The notes below the pieces were generated by a model. That model was given only the letters and a program-made list of their open reading frames with translations, ran no database searches and was not told the DNA's origin. From Thalassolituus hydrocarboniclasticus (GTDB taxonomy: Bacteria > Pseudomonadota > Gammaproteobacteria > Pseudomonadales > Oceanobacteraceae), in assembly GCF_025345565.1 (NCBI RefSeq), contig NZ_CP054475.1, positions 2,014,448 through 2,078,447 of the forward strand: a stretch of DNA of 64,000 nt. The letters run 5' to 3'. Positions 48,180 to 59,024 of this stretch are shown one piece after another. Position numbers and translations under genes: made by a program. Within the stretch, counting starts at the first letter, position 1. Every line of letters begins with the position of its first letter.

Positions 48180-49348
48180 AACGCACCCCGGCCAATGGCA
48201 ACCATCGCAATATCATCCGGAACTTCGGGGAAGTTTCTGACCCCCAGCCGCTCACAGATTTGCTCAAGATCGCCGCGACTTTCTGCCGCCACCTGTAATA
48301 ACAAGGCTTCTTTATCATTCAAGGTCGGTTCCGCCATGATTTCCAGTATCCCGTCAGAAAACAGCAACAGACTGAAAGGCTCCGGCAGTTGCCGCTGATA
48401 GTTCTGATACTCAGCTTCGCGAAACATACCCACCGGCATGCCCCGTCCGGTCAGATATTCAGCCGAATCGCCATGCAGCAGCACCGGCATCGGGAAGTGT
48501 CCACCGACGCTGTACTCCAGCATCAGGGTTTCAGTATCGATTACGCCGTAAAACATGGTCAGGTGTTTCTCAAGCTCAGAAGCCAGCAACTCTGAATTGA
48601 TACGTGCCAAGACCTGTGACGGATGCAGCAGATCATCACTGGATCCACGCTGCAGGTTGCGGCGCAGGCGGTAAGTCAGGTTTTTCAGCAACACCGTCAC
48701 GAACGCAGACGACGCACCATGGCCTGAGACATCGGCGATATAAAACACCAGCCGGTTGTCATCCAGTTCGAAGTAATCCAGGAAGTCGCCACTGAGCAGC
48801 AGCGAAGGAATAATTTTATGATCACAGCGAATACCATCCAGCAGCACCGGCTCGGGCAGCATACGCAGCTGCGCCTGACGCCCCGCCAGCTGATCATTGC
48901 GCAGCTCATCCAGCCCGCGCTTCAGTTCAGTATTGGTTTTTTCCAGATGCTCGCGATAGGCATTGTTATCAGCCTCGAGCTGAGCGCGTTGCAGGGATTT
49001 TTTCAGGGCGTGATGCAACACTTCCATATCGAGAATGGGCTTAACGAGGTAATCATCCGCCCCCAGACGCAGAGCCCTGACCACATCGTCCATTACTCCG
49101 GCGCCAGAGACGACAATGACCGGCAGTAAAGGCTGCTGTTGCTTCAGTTTTTCAATCAGCTCAATGCCATGCAGACCCGGCATTTTGAGATCACAGACAA
49201 CGGCATCCACGCTGTGTTCCGCAAGAAGCTGCAAAGCTTCAAGGCCGCAGGCGGCAGACAACACCTGATAGTCACAGTCATCCAGAAAGGCAACCATGCT
49301 ATCCCGAACAGTCGAATCATCGTCAATGACCAGCACACTCGCGGCCAT
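48176..49348 (-). CDS. Response regulator with PP2C-type (SpoIIE-like) phosphatase domain
   Basis: The 390-residue product has a receiver domain (1-120; acidic pocket DDD at 9-11, phospho-acceptor Asp53 in VVCDLKMPG, and the Lys in DDYLVKPI), a coiled-coil linker (about 125-165) and a PPM/SpoIIE phosphatase domain. The metal-binding acids are kept: ADVSGHG, LLFSDGILEIM and EVPDDIAMV. So unlike E. coli RssB, it should be an active phosphatase. I chose ATG 49348, preceded by GGGAGC, rather than the upstream frame. The partner is the overlapping STAS gene. Confidence 0.94.
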   Translation of the reverse strand: MAASVLVIDDDSTVRDSMVAFLDDCDYQVLSAACGLEALQLLAEHSVDAVVCDLKMPGLHGIELIEKLKQQQPLLPVIVVSGAGVMDDVVRALRLGADDYLVKPILDMEVLHHALKKSLQRAQLEADNNAYREHLEKTNTELKRGLDELRNDQLAGRQAQLRMLPEPVLLDGIRCDHKIIPSLLLSGDFLDYFELDDNRLVFYIADVSGHGASSAFVTVLLKNLTYRLRRNLQRGSSDDLLHPSQVLARINSELLASELEKHLTMFYGVIDTETLMLEYSVGGHFPMPVLLHGDSAEYLTGRGMPVGMFREAEYQNYQRQLPEPFSLLLFSDGILEIMAEPTLNDKEALLLQVAAESRGDLEQICERLGVRNFPEVPDDIAMVAIGRGAL

Positions 49349-49606
49349 CTGTAGCTCCCGGCATACGCTCAATTGGGGCGAACACTAACGTCATCTGCCC
49401 CCCCTTGCAATCCCTAAAGCTCAGACGTCTGGCAAAAAACCTGACAGGTGGTCAACTTCCTGCAACAGCGCCTGAATGCGGCTATTTTATTGGCCGCAAA
49501 TTATTAGCTGAGGGCGCTTATGGTGCAGCGAATGCTGAATTTTTCTCAATGTACAAAATTTAGCCACCACGCTAGCATCGGACAGACTCTAATAAGGAGA
49601 AAAACC

Positions 49607-49909
49607 ATGTCCAGTCTGGCGAGAAACTACCAAGAAAAACGGAATTTTATCCGCATGCAGGTATCCGCTCCGGCAACCCTGACCCTCAACGATGGCAGCA
49701 GCTACGACCTGACCTGCCTGGACCTCAGCAGCAGTGGTGTGCAGTTGCAGCATTTTGAAGCTATCCCAGCGGGCATAAGCGGGCGCCTGACGGTATCCAG
49801 CGGCGGCGGCTACACCACACCACTCGAAGCGCAGGTAACCATCTGCCGGGTTGAGGAAGCAGGAAATGACAGTTACCGCATAGGCGCGACCATCGACTCT
49901 TTTCTCTGA
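49607..49909 (+). CDS. PilZ-domain protein
   Basis: The 100-residue product is a single PilZ domain with both c-di-GMP motifs: R12-N-F-I-R16 (RxxxR) and D39-L-S-S-S-G44 (DxSxxG), then GVQLQHFEAIPAG. It should bind c-di-GMP as a small stand-alone receptor. The start is ATG 49607 with AAGGAGA eight bases upstream. It diverges from the response-regulator phosphatase across 258 bases and is followed by a terminator. Confidence 0.92.
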   Translation: MSSLARNYQEKRNFIRMQVSAPATLTLNDGSSYDLTCLDLSSSGVQLQHFEAIPAGISGRLTVSSGGGYTTPLEAQVTICRVEEAGNDSYRIGATIDSFL

Positions 49910-49927
49910 AGCACAGACAGCAGCAAC

Positions 49928-49957
49928 AAAAAAGCCAGCAAGATGCTGGCTTTTTTG
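49928..49957. terminator. Bidirectional intrinsic terminator between the PilZ gene and nfuA
   Basis: AAAAAAGCCAGCA/TGCTGGCTTTTTT form a hairpin with A and T tracts on both sides, between convergent genes. Confidence 0.9.
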
Positions 49958-49979
49958 TATCAGGCAAGATGCTTATGCT

Positions 49980-50570
49980 TTATTTGAAATAAGCGTTATC
50001 AGCCTGAGTATGATCGGTCACGTCACGCACCGCTCTTACTTCCGGAATCTTGGCAACCAGTGACGCTTCAACCCCATCTTTCAGGGTCATATCCACCGCA
50101 CTGCAGCCCTGACAGCCGCCACCAAACTTAAGCACGGCCACGCCATCTTCGGTCAGCTCAACCAGACTGACATCACCACCATGTGCTGCCAGACCCGGAT
50201 TGATTTCGGTATACAGCAAATAGTTGATGCGCTCTTCCACCGGACTGTCGGCAGTTACCTTAGGCATCTTCGCATTCGGCGCCTTGATGGTCAGCTGGCC
50301 ACCCATGCGATCTTTGGCGAAATCGATGATCGATTCCTCCAGATAAGGAACACTCATCGCTTCGACGAACACCCGCAGCTTATCCATCGCCTGCAGCAGA
50401 TCGGTGCTGTGCACCTCTTCCGGACGGCAGTAGGCCAGGCAGGTTTCGGCATATTTAGTACCGGGCTGGGTAATAAACACTCGAACAGCCATCCCCTCAA
50501 CATTCTGCTTCTCCAGCAATTGCGCCAGGTAATCTTCAGCATCCGGGGTGATGGTTACATAGGTTGTCAT
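49980..50570 (-). CDS. nfuA: Fe-S biogenesis protein NfuA
   Basis: NfuA carries 4Fe-4S clusters to targets such as aconitase and lipoyl synthase under stress. The 196-residue product has an N-terminal degenerate A-type domain ([18 protein letters not shown]) and a C-terminal Nfu domain with the cluster-binding pair in [20 protein letters not shown] chose ATG 50570. It diverges from metH; B12 and Fe-S enzymes are often oxidation-sensitive, but a regulatory link is not shown. Confidence 0.96.
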   Translation of the reverse strand: MTTYVTITPDAEDYLAQLLEKQNVEGMAVRVFITQPGTKYAETCLAYCRPEEVHSTDLLQAMDKLRVFVEAMSVPYLEESIIDFAKDRMGGQLTIKAPNAKMPKVTADSPVEERINYLLYTEINPGLAAHGGDVSLVELTEDGVAVLKFGGGCQGCSAVDMTLKDGVEASLVAKIPEVRAVRDVTDHTQADNAYFK

Positions 50571-50713
50571 AGTCTTTACCTCTATCAAGTGCGGCCATTG
50601 TAACGAATGGCACTGTCCGGTGAAATACCCCAGTAAAATGGTTGGATAAGACAAGCGTTTCCACCTCTGATACAATCCGGCGCCATTTTTCCGGTTTAAG
50701 ACATCAGAGATTT

Positions 50714-53700
50714 ATGAGTCAGACTACCTCTTCCCTTACCGCCATCCGCCAACAGCGGATCGCCCGCCTGAAAGACAACCTGAAGCAGCGTATCCATATT
50801 CTGGACGGCGGCATGGGCACACTGATTCAGTCGCACATGCTGGAAGAAAAAGATTACCGCGGCAGCCGTTTTGCTGACATCACACAGGATGTCAAAGGCA
50901 ATAATGACCTGCTGGTACTGACTCAGCCGGACATCATTGCCGGCATTCATAAGCAGTATTATCTGGCCGGTGCTGACATCGTTGAAACCAACACCTTCAA
51001 CTCCACCCGCGTCTCCCAGGCCGATTATCAGATGGAAGATCTGGTACCGGAGCTGAACCGCGAAGCGGCTGCTCTCGCCCGCCGCGTGGCCGACGAAGTC
51101 GAGCGTGACACCGGTATTCCGCGCTACGTTGCCGGCGTACTTGGGCCGACCAGCAAAACCGCTTCGATCTCCCCGGATGTAAACGATCCCGGCTACCGTG
51201 CCATCAGCTTTGATCAGCTGGTGGAAGAATATGTGGAAGCGACCCACGCTCTGATGGACGGTGGCGCCGACATTATTCTGATCGAAACCATCTTCGACAC
51301 CCTGAACGCCAAAGCCGCGATTTTTGCTGCGCAGGAAGTGTTCGAACAGCGTGGCGAAGAGCTGCCAATCATGATTTCCGGCACCATCACCGACGCTTCC
51401 GGCCGCACCCTGTCGGGCCAGACCGCAGAAGCCTTCTGGAACTCGGTTGCTCACGCCCGTCCGCTGTCGGTCGGTCTGAACTGTGCACTGGGCGCCGAAG
51501 AACTGCGCCCACACATTGAAGAGCTGTCGAAGAAAGTCAGCACCTTTGTCTCGGCCCACCCGAATGCCGGTCTGCCGAACGAGTTTGGTGAATACGACCA
51601 GTCCGCTGCCGAAATGGCCGTGATCGTCGAAGAATTTGCCGCCTCCGGCTTCCTGAACATTGTCGGCGGCTGCTGCGGCACGACCCCCGCGCACATCAAA
51701 GCCGTTGCCGAAGCGGTGGCCAAACACGCGCCACGCACCCTGCCGGACATCAAACCTGCCTGTCGCCTGGCGGGTCTGGAGCCGTTCAACTTTGACGAAG
51801 ACAGCCTGTTTGTGAACGTCGGCGAGCGCGCCAACGTCACCGGCTCGGCTAAGTTCAAGCGTCTGATTATCGAAGAAAACTATGACGAAGCGCTGGAGAT
51901 TGCCCGCCAGCAGGTCGAGAGCGGCGCCCAGATCATCGATATCAACATGGACGAAGGGATGCTCGACTCCCAGGCGGCCATGGTGCGCTACCTCAACCTG
52001 ATCGCCTCCGAGCCGGATATCGCCCGGGTGCCGATCATGGTCGACTCCTCCAAGTGGGAAATCATCGAAGCCGGCCTGAAGTGCATTCAGGGCAAGGCGG
52101 TGGTGAACTCCATCAGCCTGAAAGAAGGCGAAGAAGAATTTATCGCCAAAGCCAAGCGCTGCCTGCGTTATGGCGCCGCCGTGGTGGTCATGGCCTTTGA
52201 CGAAGACGGCCAGGCCGATACCGAAGCGCGCAAGAACGAAATCTGCGAGCGCTCTTACCGCGTTCTGGTCGATAAAGTCGGCTTCCCGCCGGAAGACATC
52301 ATCTTCGACCCGAACATCTTCGCTGTCGCTACCGGTATCGAAGAACACAACAACTACGCCGTTGATTTCATCAACAGCTGTAAGTACATCACCGAGAATC
52401 TGCCGCACGCCAAGATTTCCGGCGGCGTCTCCAACGTGTCGTTCTCTTTCCGCGGTAACGAGCCGGTACGTGAAGCCATTCACTCCGTATTCCTCTATCA
52501 CGCCATTCAGAACGGCATGAGCATGGGCATCGTCAACGCCGGTCAGCTGGCGGTATACGACGACCTGCCGGCGGAACTGAAAGAGCGCGTTGAAGATGTA
52601 ATCCTCAACCGCCGCGCCGACGGTACCGACCGCATGCTGGAAATCGCCGAGAAATACCGTGGCGACGGCAGTGTGCAGGAAAAAGAAACGGAAGAGTGGC
52701 GCAGCCTGCCGGTGCGCGAGCGTCTGACCCACGCTCTGGTAAAAGGCATCAACGCTTACGTTGAAGAAGACACCGAAGAAGCCCGCAAAGGCTTTGCCCG
52801 TCCGATCGAAGTGATCGAAGGTCCGCTGATGGACGGCATGAACGTGGTCGGCGACCTGTTTGGCTCGGGCAAGATGTTCCTGCCGCAGGTAGTAAAAAGC
52901 GCCCGCGTTATGAAGCAGGCCGTGGCCTATCTGCTGCCCTTTATCGAAGCCGAGAAAAACGGCAAGTCGGAAACCCAGGGCAAGATCCTGATGGCCACCG
53001 TTAAAGGCGACGTGCACGACATCGGTAAGAACATCGTTGGCGTGGTGCTGCAGTGTAATAACTTCGAAGTGATCGACCTCGGCGTGATGGTGCCGGCGGA
53101 GAAAATTCTGAAGGTTGCCAAAGAAGAGAACGTCGACATCATCGGTTTGTCGGGTCTGATTACCCCGTCGCTGGATGAAATGGTGCATGTGGCGCGCGAG
53201 ATGCAGCGTCTCGACTTCCATCTGCCGCTGATGATTGGTGGCGCCACAACGTCCAAGGCGCACACCGCGGTAAAAATTGAGCCGCAGTACAAAAACGACA
53301 TCGCCGTTTATGTTGCCGATGCGTCCCGCGCCGTTGGCGTGGCACAGAAGCTGGTGACTCCGGCCGCCAAAGCCGAGTTTATTGCCGAGCGCCGCGACGA
53401 ATACGAAGCCGTGCGTATCCGCAATGCCAACCGTAAAGCCAAGGCCCTGCTGACTTACGAACAGGCCTGCGCCAACGCTTATCAGGGCGACTGGGATAAC
53501 TACCAGCCACCTAAACCGAACAAGCTGGGCATCACCGTTTACGAAGACTTCGACATTGCCGATCTGGCCAAATACATCGACTGGACACCGTTCTTTATGT
53601 CCTGGGAACTGGCCGGCAAATACCCGCGTATTCTGCAGGACGAAGTGGTCGGTGAAGCCGCCACTGCCCTGTTCAAAGATGCCCAGGCCATGCTGAACCG

Positions 53701-54424
53701 CATCATCGATGAAAAGCTCTTTAATGCCCGTGGCGTGGTTGGCCTGTGGCCTGCCCAGCGCCGCGGTGCGGACGATATTGCGGTATTTAATGAAGACCGC
53801 AGCGCTGAGCTGGCGGTACTGCATCAGCTGCGTCAGCAGACCGATAAGCCCAACGACCAGCCTAACTACTCGCTGGCTGACTTTGTAGCGCCGGAAGGCA
53901 GTGTCGATGACTACATGGGCGCTTTCGTGGTCACCGCCGGTATCGAAGCCGAAAAACTGGCCAACGATTACGACGCAGCACACGATGATTACAACAGCAT
54001 CCTGATCAAGGCACTGGCCGACCGTCTGGCCGAAGCCTTTGCCGAACGCCTGCATGAAATTGTGCGTAAGGAGTTGTGGGGCTACGCCAGCGATGAGCAG
54101 CTGAGCAATGAAGAGCTGATTAAAGAACAGTACAAGGGCATCCGCCCTGCCCCTGGCTACCCGGCCTGCCCGGATCACACCGAGAAAACCAGCCTGTTCC
54201 GCCTGCTTAATGCCGAAGCCAATACCGGTGTCAGCCTGACCGAAAACTTCGCCATGACCCCGGCGGCCTCAGTCAGCGGCTGGTATTTATCCCATCCGGA
54301 TGCCAAATACTTTGGTCTGGGCAAGATCGATAAAGATCAGGTAACGGATATTGCCGCCCGTAAAGGAATGGATCTGGAGCAGATGGAGCGCTGGCTGGCG
54401 CCCAACCTCAGCTACGACCGCTGA
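50714..54424 (+). CDS. metH: Cobalamin-dependent methionine synthase MetH
   Basis: MetH transfers a methyl group from methyltetrahydrofolate via cobalamin to homocysteine. The 1236-residue product has all four modules in order. The homocysteine module has zinc cysteines in GLNCALG and GGCCGTT (near 318). The pterin module (about 360-620) has [11 protein letters not shown]. The B12 module has DVHDIG at 766-771, with the cobalt ligand His768. The reactivation domain ends near [11 protein letters not shown]. The start is ATG 50714. I see no cobalamin or SAM riboswitch in the 143-base gap upstream. A MATE gene follows three bases later. Confidence 0.98.
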   Translation: MSQTTSSLTAIRQQRIARLKDNLKQRIHILDGGMGTLIQSHMLEEKDYRGSRFADITQDVKGNNDLLVLTQPDIIAGIHKQYYLAGADIVETNTFNSTRVSQADYQMEDLVPELNREAAALARRVADEVERDTGIPRYVAGVLGPTSKTASISPDVNDPGYRAISFDQLVEEYVEATHALMDGGADIILIETIFDTLNAKAAIFAAQEVFEQRGEELPIMISGTITDASGRTLSGQTAEAFWNSVAHARPLSVGLNCALGAEELRPHIEELSKKVSTFVSAHPNAGLPNEFGEYDQSAAEMAVIVEEFAASGFLNIVGGCCGTTPAHIKAVAEAVAKHAPRTLPDIKPACRLAGLEPFNFDEDSLFVNVGERANVTGSAKFKRLIIEENYDEALEIARQQVESGAQIIDINMDEGMLDSQAAMVRYLNLIASEPDIARVPIMVDSSKWEIIEAGLKCIQGKAVVNSISLKEGEEEFIAKAKRCLRYGAAVVVMAFDEDGQADTEARKNEICERSYRVLVDKVGFPPEDIIFDPNIFAVATGIEEHNNYAVDFINSCKYITENLPHAKISGGVSNVSFSFRGNEPVREAIHSVFLYHAIQNGMSMGIVNAGQLAVYDDLPAELKERVEDVILNRRADGTDRMLEIAEKYRGDGSVQEKETEEWRSLPVRERLTHALVKGINAYVEEDTEEARKGFARPIEVIEGPLMDGMNVVGDLFGSGKMFLPQVVKSARVMKQAVAYLLPFIEAEKNGKSETQGKILMATVKGDVHDIGKNIVGVVLQCNNFEVIDLGVMVPAEKILKVAKEENVDIIGLSGLITPSLDEMVHVAREMQRLDFHLPLMIGGATTSKAHTAVKIEPQYKNDIAVYVADASRAVGVAQKLVTPAAKAEFIAERRDEYEAVRIRNANRKAKALLTYEQACANAYQGDWDNYQPPKPNKLGITVYEDFDIADLAKYIDWTPFFMSWELAGKYPRILQDEVVGEAATALFKDAQAMLNRIIDEKLFNARGVVGLWPAQRRGADDIAVFNEDRSAELAVLHQLRQQTDKPNDQPNYSLADFVAPEGSVDDYMGAFVVTAGIEAEKLANDYDAAHDDYNSILIKALADRLAEAFAERLHEIVRKELWGYASDEQLSNEELIKEQYKGIRPAPGYPACPDHTEKTSLFRLLNAEANTGVSLTENFAMTPAASVSGWYLSHPDAKYFGLGKIDKDQVTDIAARKGMDLEQMERWLAPNLSYDR

Positions 54425-54427
54425 GTT

Positions 54428-55786
54428 GTGAACTGGCTGCAGCCGTTAAGCAGCCTGCTGCGGATTGAACCGCAGCGGCTGCTGCGCATCCTTACCATCG
54501 GCGTGCCGATTATCGGCGGCATGCTGTCACAGAGTCTGATCAATCTGGTCGATGCGGCCATGGTCGGGCGCCTCGGCGATGCTGCCCTCGCCGGTGTTGG
54601 CGTTGGTGGTTACGCTACTTTTATTACCGTGTCGATGGTGATGGGATTATCCGCCGGCGTGCAGGCACTGGTCGCCAGACGCTTCGGCGCCGGTGAACAT
54701 GAGCGTCTGTTCGAACCCTTAATCGCCGGTCTTCTCCTCGCCCTCGCCATCAGCCTGCCGCTTACGCTGCTGTTTGTTCTGATCGCGCCCTACCTGATTC
54801 CGCTCTTTAATTCCGATCAGCAAGTCCTTGATATTGCAGTGCCTTATTTTGAATGGCGCACACTGGCCACCGTTGCCGTCGGCATGAACTTTGTCTTCCG
54901 TGGTTTCTGGAATGGCATAGGAGAAGGCAAAACCTATCTGCAGGCACTGCTGGTAATGCATCTGGTGAACGTCGGTGTCAGCTATCTGCTGATCTTTGGC
55001 GTTGGCAGCTGGCAGGGACTGGGCGCCGTCGGTTCCGGCATCGGCACCACCATCGCCCTGTTCTTTGGCTGCGCGCTGTATTTCTGGCAGACCTTTACCC
55101 GTCACCGTCAGCGCTTCCATGGCCGTAACCGCACCCGCCGCGGCACTATTCTGAGCGTGATGCGCCTCGCCCTGCCCAACTCGGCCCAGCAAACACTGTT
55201 CGCCCTTGGTGTCAGTGTGCTGTTCTGGATCATCGGTCAGGTCGGCACCCAGGAGCAGGCCATCGGCCATATTCTGATCAGCCTCGCGCTGCTGCTGATT
55301 CTGCCAGCCGTGGGGCTCGGCATTGCTTCCACCAGTTTGGTTGGTCATGCGCTGGGACGTGGTGACCGCGATGACGCTTACCGCTGGGGCTGGGAGGTGG
55401 TACGGGTGGCCATGCTGATGATGGCCCTGCTCGGCCTGCCTTTATGGCTATTCCCCGAGCTGGTGCTGCGCCTGTTTACTCCGGAGCAACACCTGATTGA
55501 GCTGGGACTCTGGCCACTGCGCATTACCGGCATCAATATCGTATTTGAAGTCACCGCCATGGTGCTGACCCAGGCACTGCTGGGCGCCGGCGCCAGCCGT
55601 CAGGTGATGCACATTAACCTGCTGATGCAATGGGGCATACTGCTGCCGCTGGCCTTTCTGGCAGGGCCTGTCGCGGGCTTCGGTCTGTTGGGAATCTGGT
55701 TGCTTCAGGGCGGCCAACGTATTACGTTGTCGCTGATTTATGGCCTGATCTGGCGCTCCCGCCGCTGGGCTCATATTTCTATTTAA
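54428..55786 (+). CDS. MATE-family multidrug/Na+ efflux transporter (DinF/NorM type)
   Basis: The 452-residue product has twelve predicted membrane helices and MATE patterns: [35 protein letters not shown] at the N-terminus, [21 protein letters not shown], and the mirrored [24 protein letters not shown] in the second half. It exports cationic compounds with Na+ or H+. The start is GTG 54428, three bases after metH, so it may be co-transcribed with it, though no functional link is evident. Confidence 0.94.
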   Translation: MNWLQPLSSLLRIEPQRLLRILTIGVPIIGGMLSQSLINLVDAAMVGRLGDAALAGVGVGGYATFITVSMVMGLSAGVQALVARRFGAGEHERLFEPLIAGLLLALAISLPLTLLFVLIAPYLIPLFNSDQQVLDIAVPYFEWRTLATVAVGMNFVFRGFWNGIGEGKTYLQALLVMHLVNVGVSYLLIFGVGSWQGLGAVGSGIGTTIALFFGCALYFWQTFTRHRQRFHGRNRTRRGTILSVMRLALPNSAQQTLFALGVSVLFWIIGQVGTQEQAIGHILISLALLLILPAVGLGIASTSLVGHALGRGDRDDAYRWGWEVVRVAMLMMALLGLPLWLFPELVLRLFTPEQHLIELGLWPLRITGINIVFEVTAMVLTQALLGAGASRQVMHINLLMQWGILLPLAFLAGPVAGFGLLGIWLLQGGQRITLSLIYGLIWRSRRWAHISI

Positions 55787-55824
55787 CGATCATCAACTCC
55801 GGATCAATCACACCGAGTCCAGCC

Positions 55825-56616
55825 ATGCCTACCATGATTCCTTTTTCCAGCCCTGATGCCTACGAAGAGATAAGCCCGGTCATTGCCCATCGCGGTGCCA
55901 GCGGCCATGCGCCGGAAAATACCCGCGCAGCCATTGAGCTGGCGGCGCGTCAGGGAGCACGCTGGGCTGAAGTTGATGTCACCATTTCTGCCGATGGCAT
56001 TGCCGTAATTCACCACGACGCCGATCTTAAGCGCTGCTCAGACGGTGACGGACTGGTGATTCAGAAGCGTCTGGCGGAGCTGAAGCAGCTCGATGTCGGT
56101 AGCTGGTTTGCTGAGCAGTATCGTGGCGAACAGATCCTGACTTTGTCGGAATTGCTGGTGCTGGCCAATCATCTGGAGCTGGGGCTCAATCTCGAGATTA
56201 AACCGACCATTGGGCGCGAGCCGGAAACCGTCTGGGCCATTCATAAAGCCTTACAGCAGGTTCACTTTGAGCAGCCACTGCTACTCAGCAGCTTCAGCAT
56301 CCACGCCCTGCAGTCTGCGCGCCGGCATATGCCACATATCACCCGCGCACTGAACGTCGAAGCCATTCCGGCCGACTGGCAGCATCGTCTGGAGGAAGCC
56401 GACTGCGCCGGGCTGCATTTCGCCAAAGAATTTTTCGATGCCGCACAGGTGAGTGCCATCCGCGAGGCGGGCTACCATATGCTGGTGTTTACCGTGAATG
56501 ATGCGGACACCGCCCAGCGCCTGCTGCAGGCCGGTGTCGACGGTGTCTTTACCGATCTGCCGCAGGTCTTAGAGCAGGCACTGGGCAATGCCCGCGGCGG
56601 CAGTGTCAGCCACTGA
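55825..56616 (+). CDS. Glycerophosphodiester phosphodiesterase (UgpQ type)
   Basis: The 263-residue product hydrolyses glycerophosphodiesters to glycerol-3-phosphate and an alcohol. It has the GDPD signature VIAHRGASGHAPENTRAAI near residue 20 with the catalytic His and Arg, EVDVTISADGIAVIHHD with the metal Glu/Asp and second His, LNLEIKP and the C-terminal VFTVNDADTAQRLLQAGVDGVFTDLP. No signal peptide is seen, so it is the cytoplasmic UgpQ type. I chose ATG 55825; ATG 55834 is also possible. Confidence 0.95.
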   Translation: MPTMIPFSSPDAYEEISPVIAHRGASGHAPENTRAAIELAARQGARWAEVDVTISADGIAVIHHDADLKRCSDGDGLVIQKRLAELKQLDVGSWFAEQYRGEQILTLSELLVLANHLELGLNLEIKPTIGREPETVWAIHKALQQVHFEQPLLLSSFSIHALQSARRHMPHITRALNVEAIPADWQHRLEEADCAGLHFAKEFFDAAQVSAIREAGYHMLVFTVNDADTAQRLLQAGVDGVFTDLPQVLEQALGNARGGSVSH

Positions 56617-56677
56617 TACAGCAGTGAAAAATACGGCGCCGGAATGCCGCAGTCAGCCAACCGCTGCTAGATCAAAC

Positions 56678-56730
56678 GGTTATTTGTATATAGATAAATA
56701 TTAATTTTAAGAATATACAAGCTCTGCTAT
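56678..56730 (+). promoter_or_regulatory. AT-rich promoter region upstream of cysI
   Basis: This is by far the most AT-rich stretch nearby. TAGATA (56691) and TATACA (56714), spaced 17 bases apart, could be the -35 and -10. A CysB-type activator site would be expected just upstream but is not definable by eye. Confidence 0.4.
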
Positions 56731-56784
56731 CGTTCGCCGCCATAACGACTTTTCTAATAACCACAGGTTAGCAACCGGTTTTTT

Positions 56785-58446
56785 ATGTACGTATACGATG
56801 AGTACGATCAGCAACTGCTGAATGAGCGCGTTGCCCAGTTTAAGGGGCAAATGGAGCGCTATCTCGCCGGCAAAATCGCCGAAGACGAGTTCCTGCCACT
56901 GCGTCTGCAAAACGGCATCTATGTGCAGCGCTATGCACCTATGCTGCGGGTTGCTGTGCCTTACGGTCAGATGAACTCGGCCCAGATGCGTGCTCTGGCC
57001 CGTGTCGCGCGTGAATATGATAAAGGCTACGCCCACTTCTCGACCCGTCAGAACGTACAGTTCAACTGGCCGAAACTGGAGCAGTGCCCACAGATTCTGG
57101 CCGATCTGGCTGAAGTTCAGATGCACGCCGTGCAGACCAGCGGCAACTGTATCCGTAACACCACCACCGACGAATACGCCGGGGTGATTGCGGAAGAGAC
57201 CGTTGATCCGCGTCCGTACTGTGAAATTATCCGTCAGTGGTCGACCTTCCACCCGGAATTCGCCTTCCTGCCGCGTAAGTTCAAAATTGCCGTGAACGCG
57301 GTGCCCGGCGCCGACCGTGCTGCTATTCAGGTACACGACATTGGCGTGAACATTATCCGCAATGCTGAAGGCCAGATCGGCTATCGCATTCTGGTTGGTG
57401 GTGGCCTGGGCCGTACGCCGATCGTGGGTGAAGAAATCCGCAGCTTCCTGCCGGAAGAAGACCTGCTGACCTATCTCGATGCGGTTATCCGTGTGTACAA
57501 CCAGTTTGGTCGCCGCGATAACAAGTACAAAGCCCGTATCAAGATTCTGGTGAAAGCACTGGGTGTTGAGCGTATGGCTGAGCTGGTTGAAGCCGAATGG
57601 GAACGCATTAAAAACGGTGACAGCAAGCTGACCGCTGCCGAACTGGAACGCGTGAAGAAACACTTCACCGACCCGGCCTACAAAGCACTGAGCGATGAAC
57701 CTGCCGAGCTGACCTCAGCCCGCGCTGAAAATGCCGCCTTTGCCCGCTGGCTGCAGCGTAACGTGCGCGCCCACAAGCAGGCCGGTTACGCCATCGTGAC
57801 CCTGACACTGAAGCAGAAAGGCACACCTCCGGGTGATGTAACGGCAGAGCAGATGGATCAGATCGCCATGCTGGCCGACAAATACAGCTTTGGTGAAATC
57901 CGCTCTACACACCAGCAGAATCTGGTACTGGCCGATGTTGAGCAGAGCGAACTGTTTGCCCTGTGGCAGGAAGCCAAAGCGCTGGGTCTGGCCACGCCGA
58001 CTCTGGGTCTGCTGACCGATATGATCTGCTGCCCGGGCGGCGATTTCTGTGCCCTGGCCAACGCCAAGTCCATTCCGGTTGCCGAAGCCATTCAGCTGCG
58101 CTTCGATGATCTGGATTATCTGCACGATCTGGGTGAAATCGACCTGAACATTTCCGGTTGTATGAACGCCTGTGGTCACCACCACGTTGGTAATATCGGC
58201 GTACTGGGTGTCGATAAGAAAGGCGAAGAGTTCTATCAGATCTCTCTCGGCGGCAACGCTGGCGAGAACACGTCACTGGGCAAGATCCTTGGGCCATCTT
58301 TCGCCCGCGATCAGATGCCGGACATCATCGCCAAGATTCTCGACTTCTATGTCGCCAAGCGCAGCGAAGGTGAAACCTTCCTCGAAACCTACCGTCGTAT
58401 CGGTCATGACCCATTCAAGGAGGCGATCTATGGCCCAGCTCATTAA
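56785..58446 (+). CDS. cysI: Sulfite reductase hemoprotein-type CysI (nitrite/sulfite reductase family)
   Basis: The 553-residue siroheme/4Fe-4S enzyme reduces sulfite to sulfide. Two ferredoxin-like halves are seen (YAHFSTRQNVQFNWPKLEQC near 82; SFGEIRSTHQQNLVLADV near 370). The cluster cysteines lie in MICCPGGDFC and SGCMNACGHHHVGNIG. GNCIRNTTTDEYAG and RKFKIAVNA (siroheme-binding Arg/Lys) support the family. The DUF934 gene overlaps its 3' end. This cysI-DUF934 pair replaces cysJI in many proteobacteria. CysG, the siroheme maker, is at 7.5-8.9 kb. Confidence 0.94.
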   Translation: MYVYDEYDQQLLNERVAQFKGQMERYLAGKIAEDEFLPLRLQNGIYVQRYAPMLRVAVPYGQMNSAQMRALARVAREYDKGYAHFSTRQNVQFNWPKLEQCPQILADLAEVQMHAVQTSGNCIRNTTTDEYAGVIAEETVDPRPYCEIIRQWSTFHPEFAFLPRKFKIAVNAVPGADRAAIQVHDIGVNIIRNAEGQIGYRILVGGGLGRTPIVGEEIRSFLPEEDLLTYLDAVIRVYNQFGRRDNKYKARIKILVKALGVERMAELVEAEWERIKNGDSKLTAAELERVKKHFTDPAYKALSDEPAELTSARAENAAFARWLQRNVRAHKQAGYAIVTLTLKQKGTPPGDVTAEQMDQIAMLADKYSFGEIRSTHQQNLVLADVEQSELFALWQEAKALGLATPTLGLLTDMICCPGGDFCALANAKSIPVAEAIQLRFDDLDYLHDLGEIDLNISGCMNACGHHHVGNIGVLGVDKKGEEFYQISLGGNAGENTSLGKILGPSFARDQMPDIIAKILDFYVAKRSEGETFLETYRRIGHDPFKEAIYGPAH

Positions 58447-58918
58447 ACAAGGCCAGCTCGTCAGCAACGACGAATGGCACCTGATCGAAGACGATGCCAT
58501 CATCGCTGACTACGGCATCATCAGCCTCAAGCGCTGGCAGGAAAACGCGGCTGCCCTGCTGCCGCTGGCCCAGGCCGGTAAAATCGGCCTGCTGCTGAAC
58601 AGCGATGAAACCGCCGACCTGATTGGCGATGATTGCCGTCAGTTTGTGCTGATTGCTGTGAACTTCCCGAAATTCAGCGACGGCCGTGGTTACAGCACCG
58701 CCCGCCTGCTGCGTGAACGTCATGGCTTTAAAGGCGAACTGCGTTCTGTCGGTGACGTACTGATCGACCAGCTGTTCTTTATGAACCGCTGCGGTTTCAA
58801 CAGCTTTGCTCTGCGCGACGATCAGGACCTCAACGACGCTCTGGCTGCGTTCGCGACCTTCACCGTCTGCTATCAGAACGACGTTAACGATCAGCGCCCG
58901 CTGTTCCGTCGCCGCTAG
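58430..58918 (+). CDS. DUF934 protein, partner of CysI
   Basis: The 162-residue product matches DUF934, a family almost always next to CysI in bacteria without CysJ. It probably supplies electrons or helps the reductase assemble, but no biochemistry is assured. Conserved parts are LNSDETADLIGDDCRQFVLIAVNFPKFSDGRGYSTARLLRERHGFKGELRSVGDVLIDQLFFMNRCGFNSF (about 58-125). It has a strong SD (AAGGAGG at 58417-58423) inside the cysI coding region, and its start overlaps cysI by 17 bases. Confidence 0.92.
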   Translation: MAQLIKQGQLVSNDEWHLIEDDAIIADYGIISLKRWQENAAALLPLAQAGKIGLLLNSDETADLIGDDCRQFVLIAVNFPKFSDGRGYSTARLLRERHGFKGELRSVGDVLIDQLFFMNRCGFNSFALRDDQDLNDALAAFATFTVCYQNDVNDQRPLFRRR

Positions 58919-58927
58919 TTCTTTCCG

Positions 58928-58970
58928 GCCCCCGCGCAGTGCTGACAATGTCAGATTCTGCGCCGGGGGC
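58928..58970. repeat. Long imperfect stem-loop after the DUF934 gene
   Basis: Arms GCCCCCGCGCAG and CTGCGCCGGGGGC pair over 12 bases with one bulge. The loop holds a second small hairpin (CTGAC-AAT-GTCAG). No T tract follows, so this is not a standard terminator. It may stabilise the cysI message or end it with Rho. Confidence 0.6.
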
Positions 58971-59024
58971 ATGGCACATCCCCGCCCCCTGCCTTACCCT
59001 TATGGCTGAACCCGGGGACTATTC

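Noticed and set aside
50571-50713. Possible cobalamin or SAM riboswitch before metH
   Set aside because: The gap is only 143 bases and shows neither a B12-box-like segment nor a SAM aptamer core.
50696-54178. Very long open frame (about 1160 codons) on the minus strand across metH
   Set aside because: It mirrors the metH codons. The translation has no domain pattern, while the plus strand encodes all four MetH modules.
56785-58446. Assimilatory nitrite reductase instead of sulfite reductase
   Set aside because: The two are close relatives, but the overlapping DUF934 gene and lack of nitrate genes favour CysI; cysG in the same window fits either.
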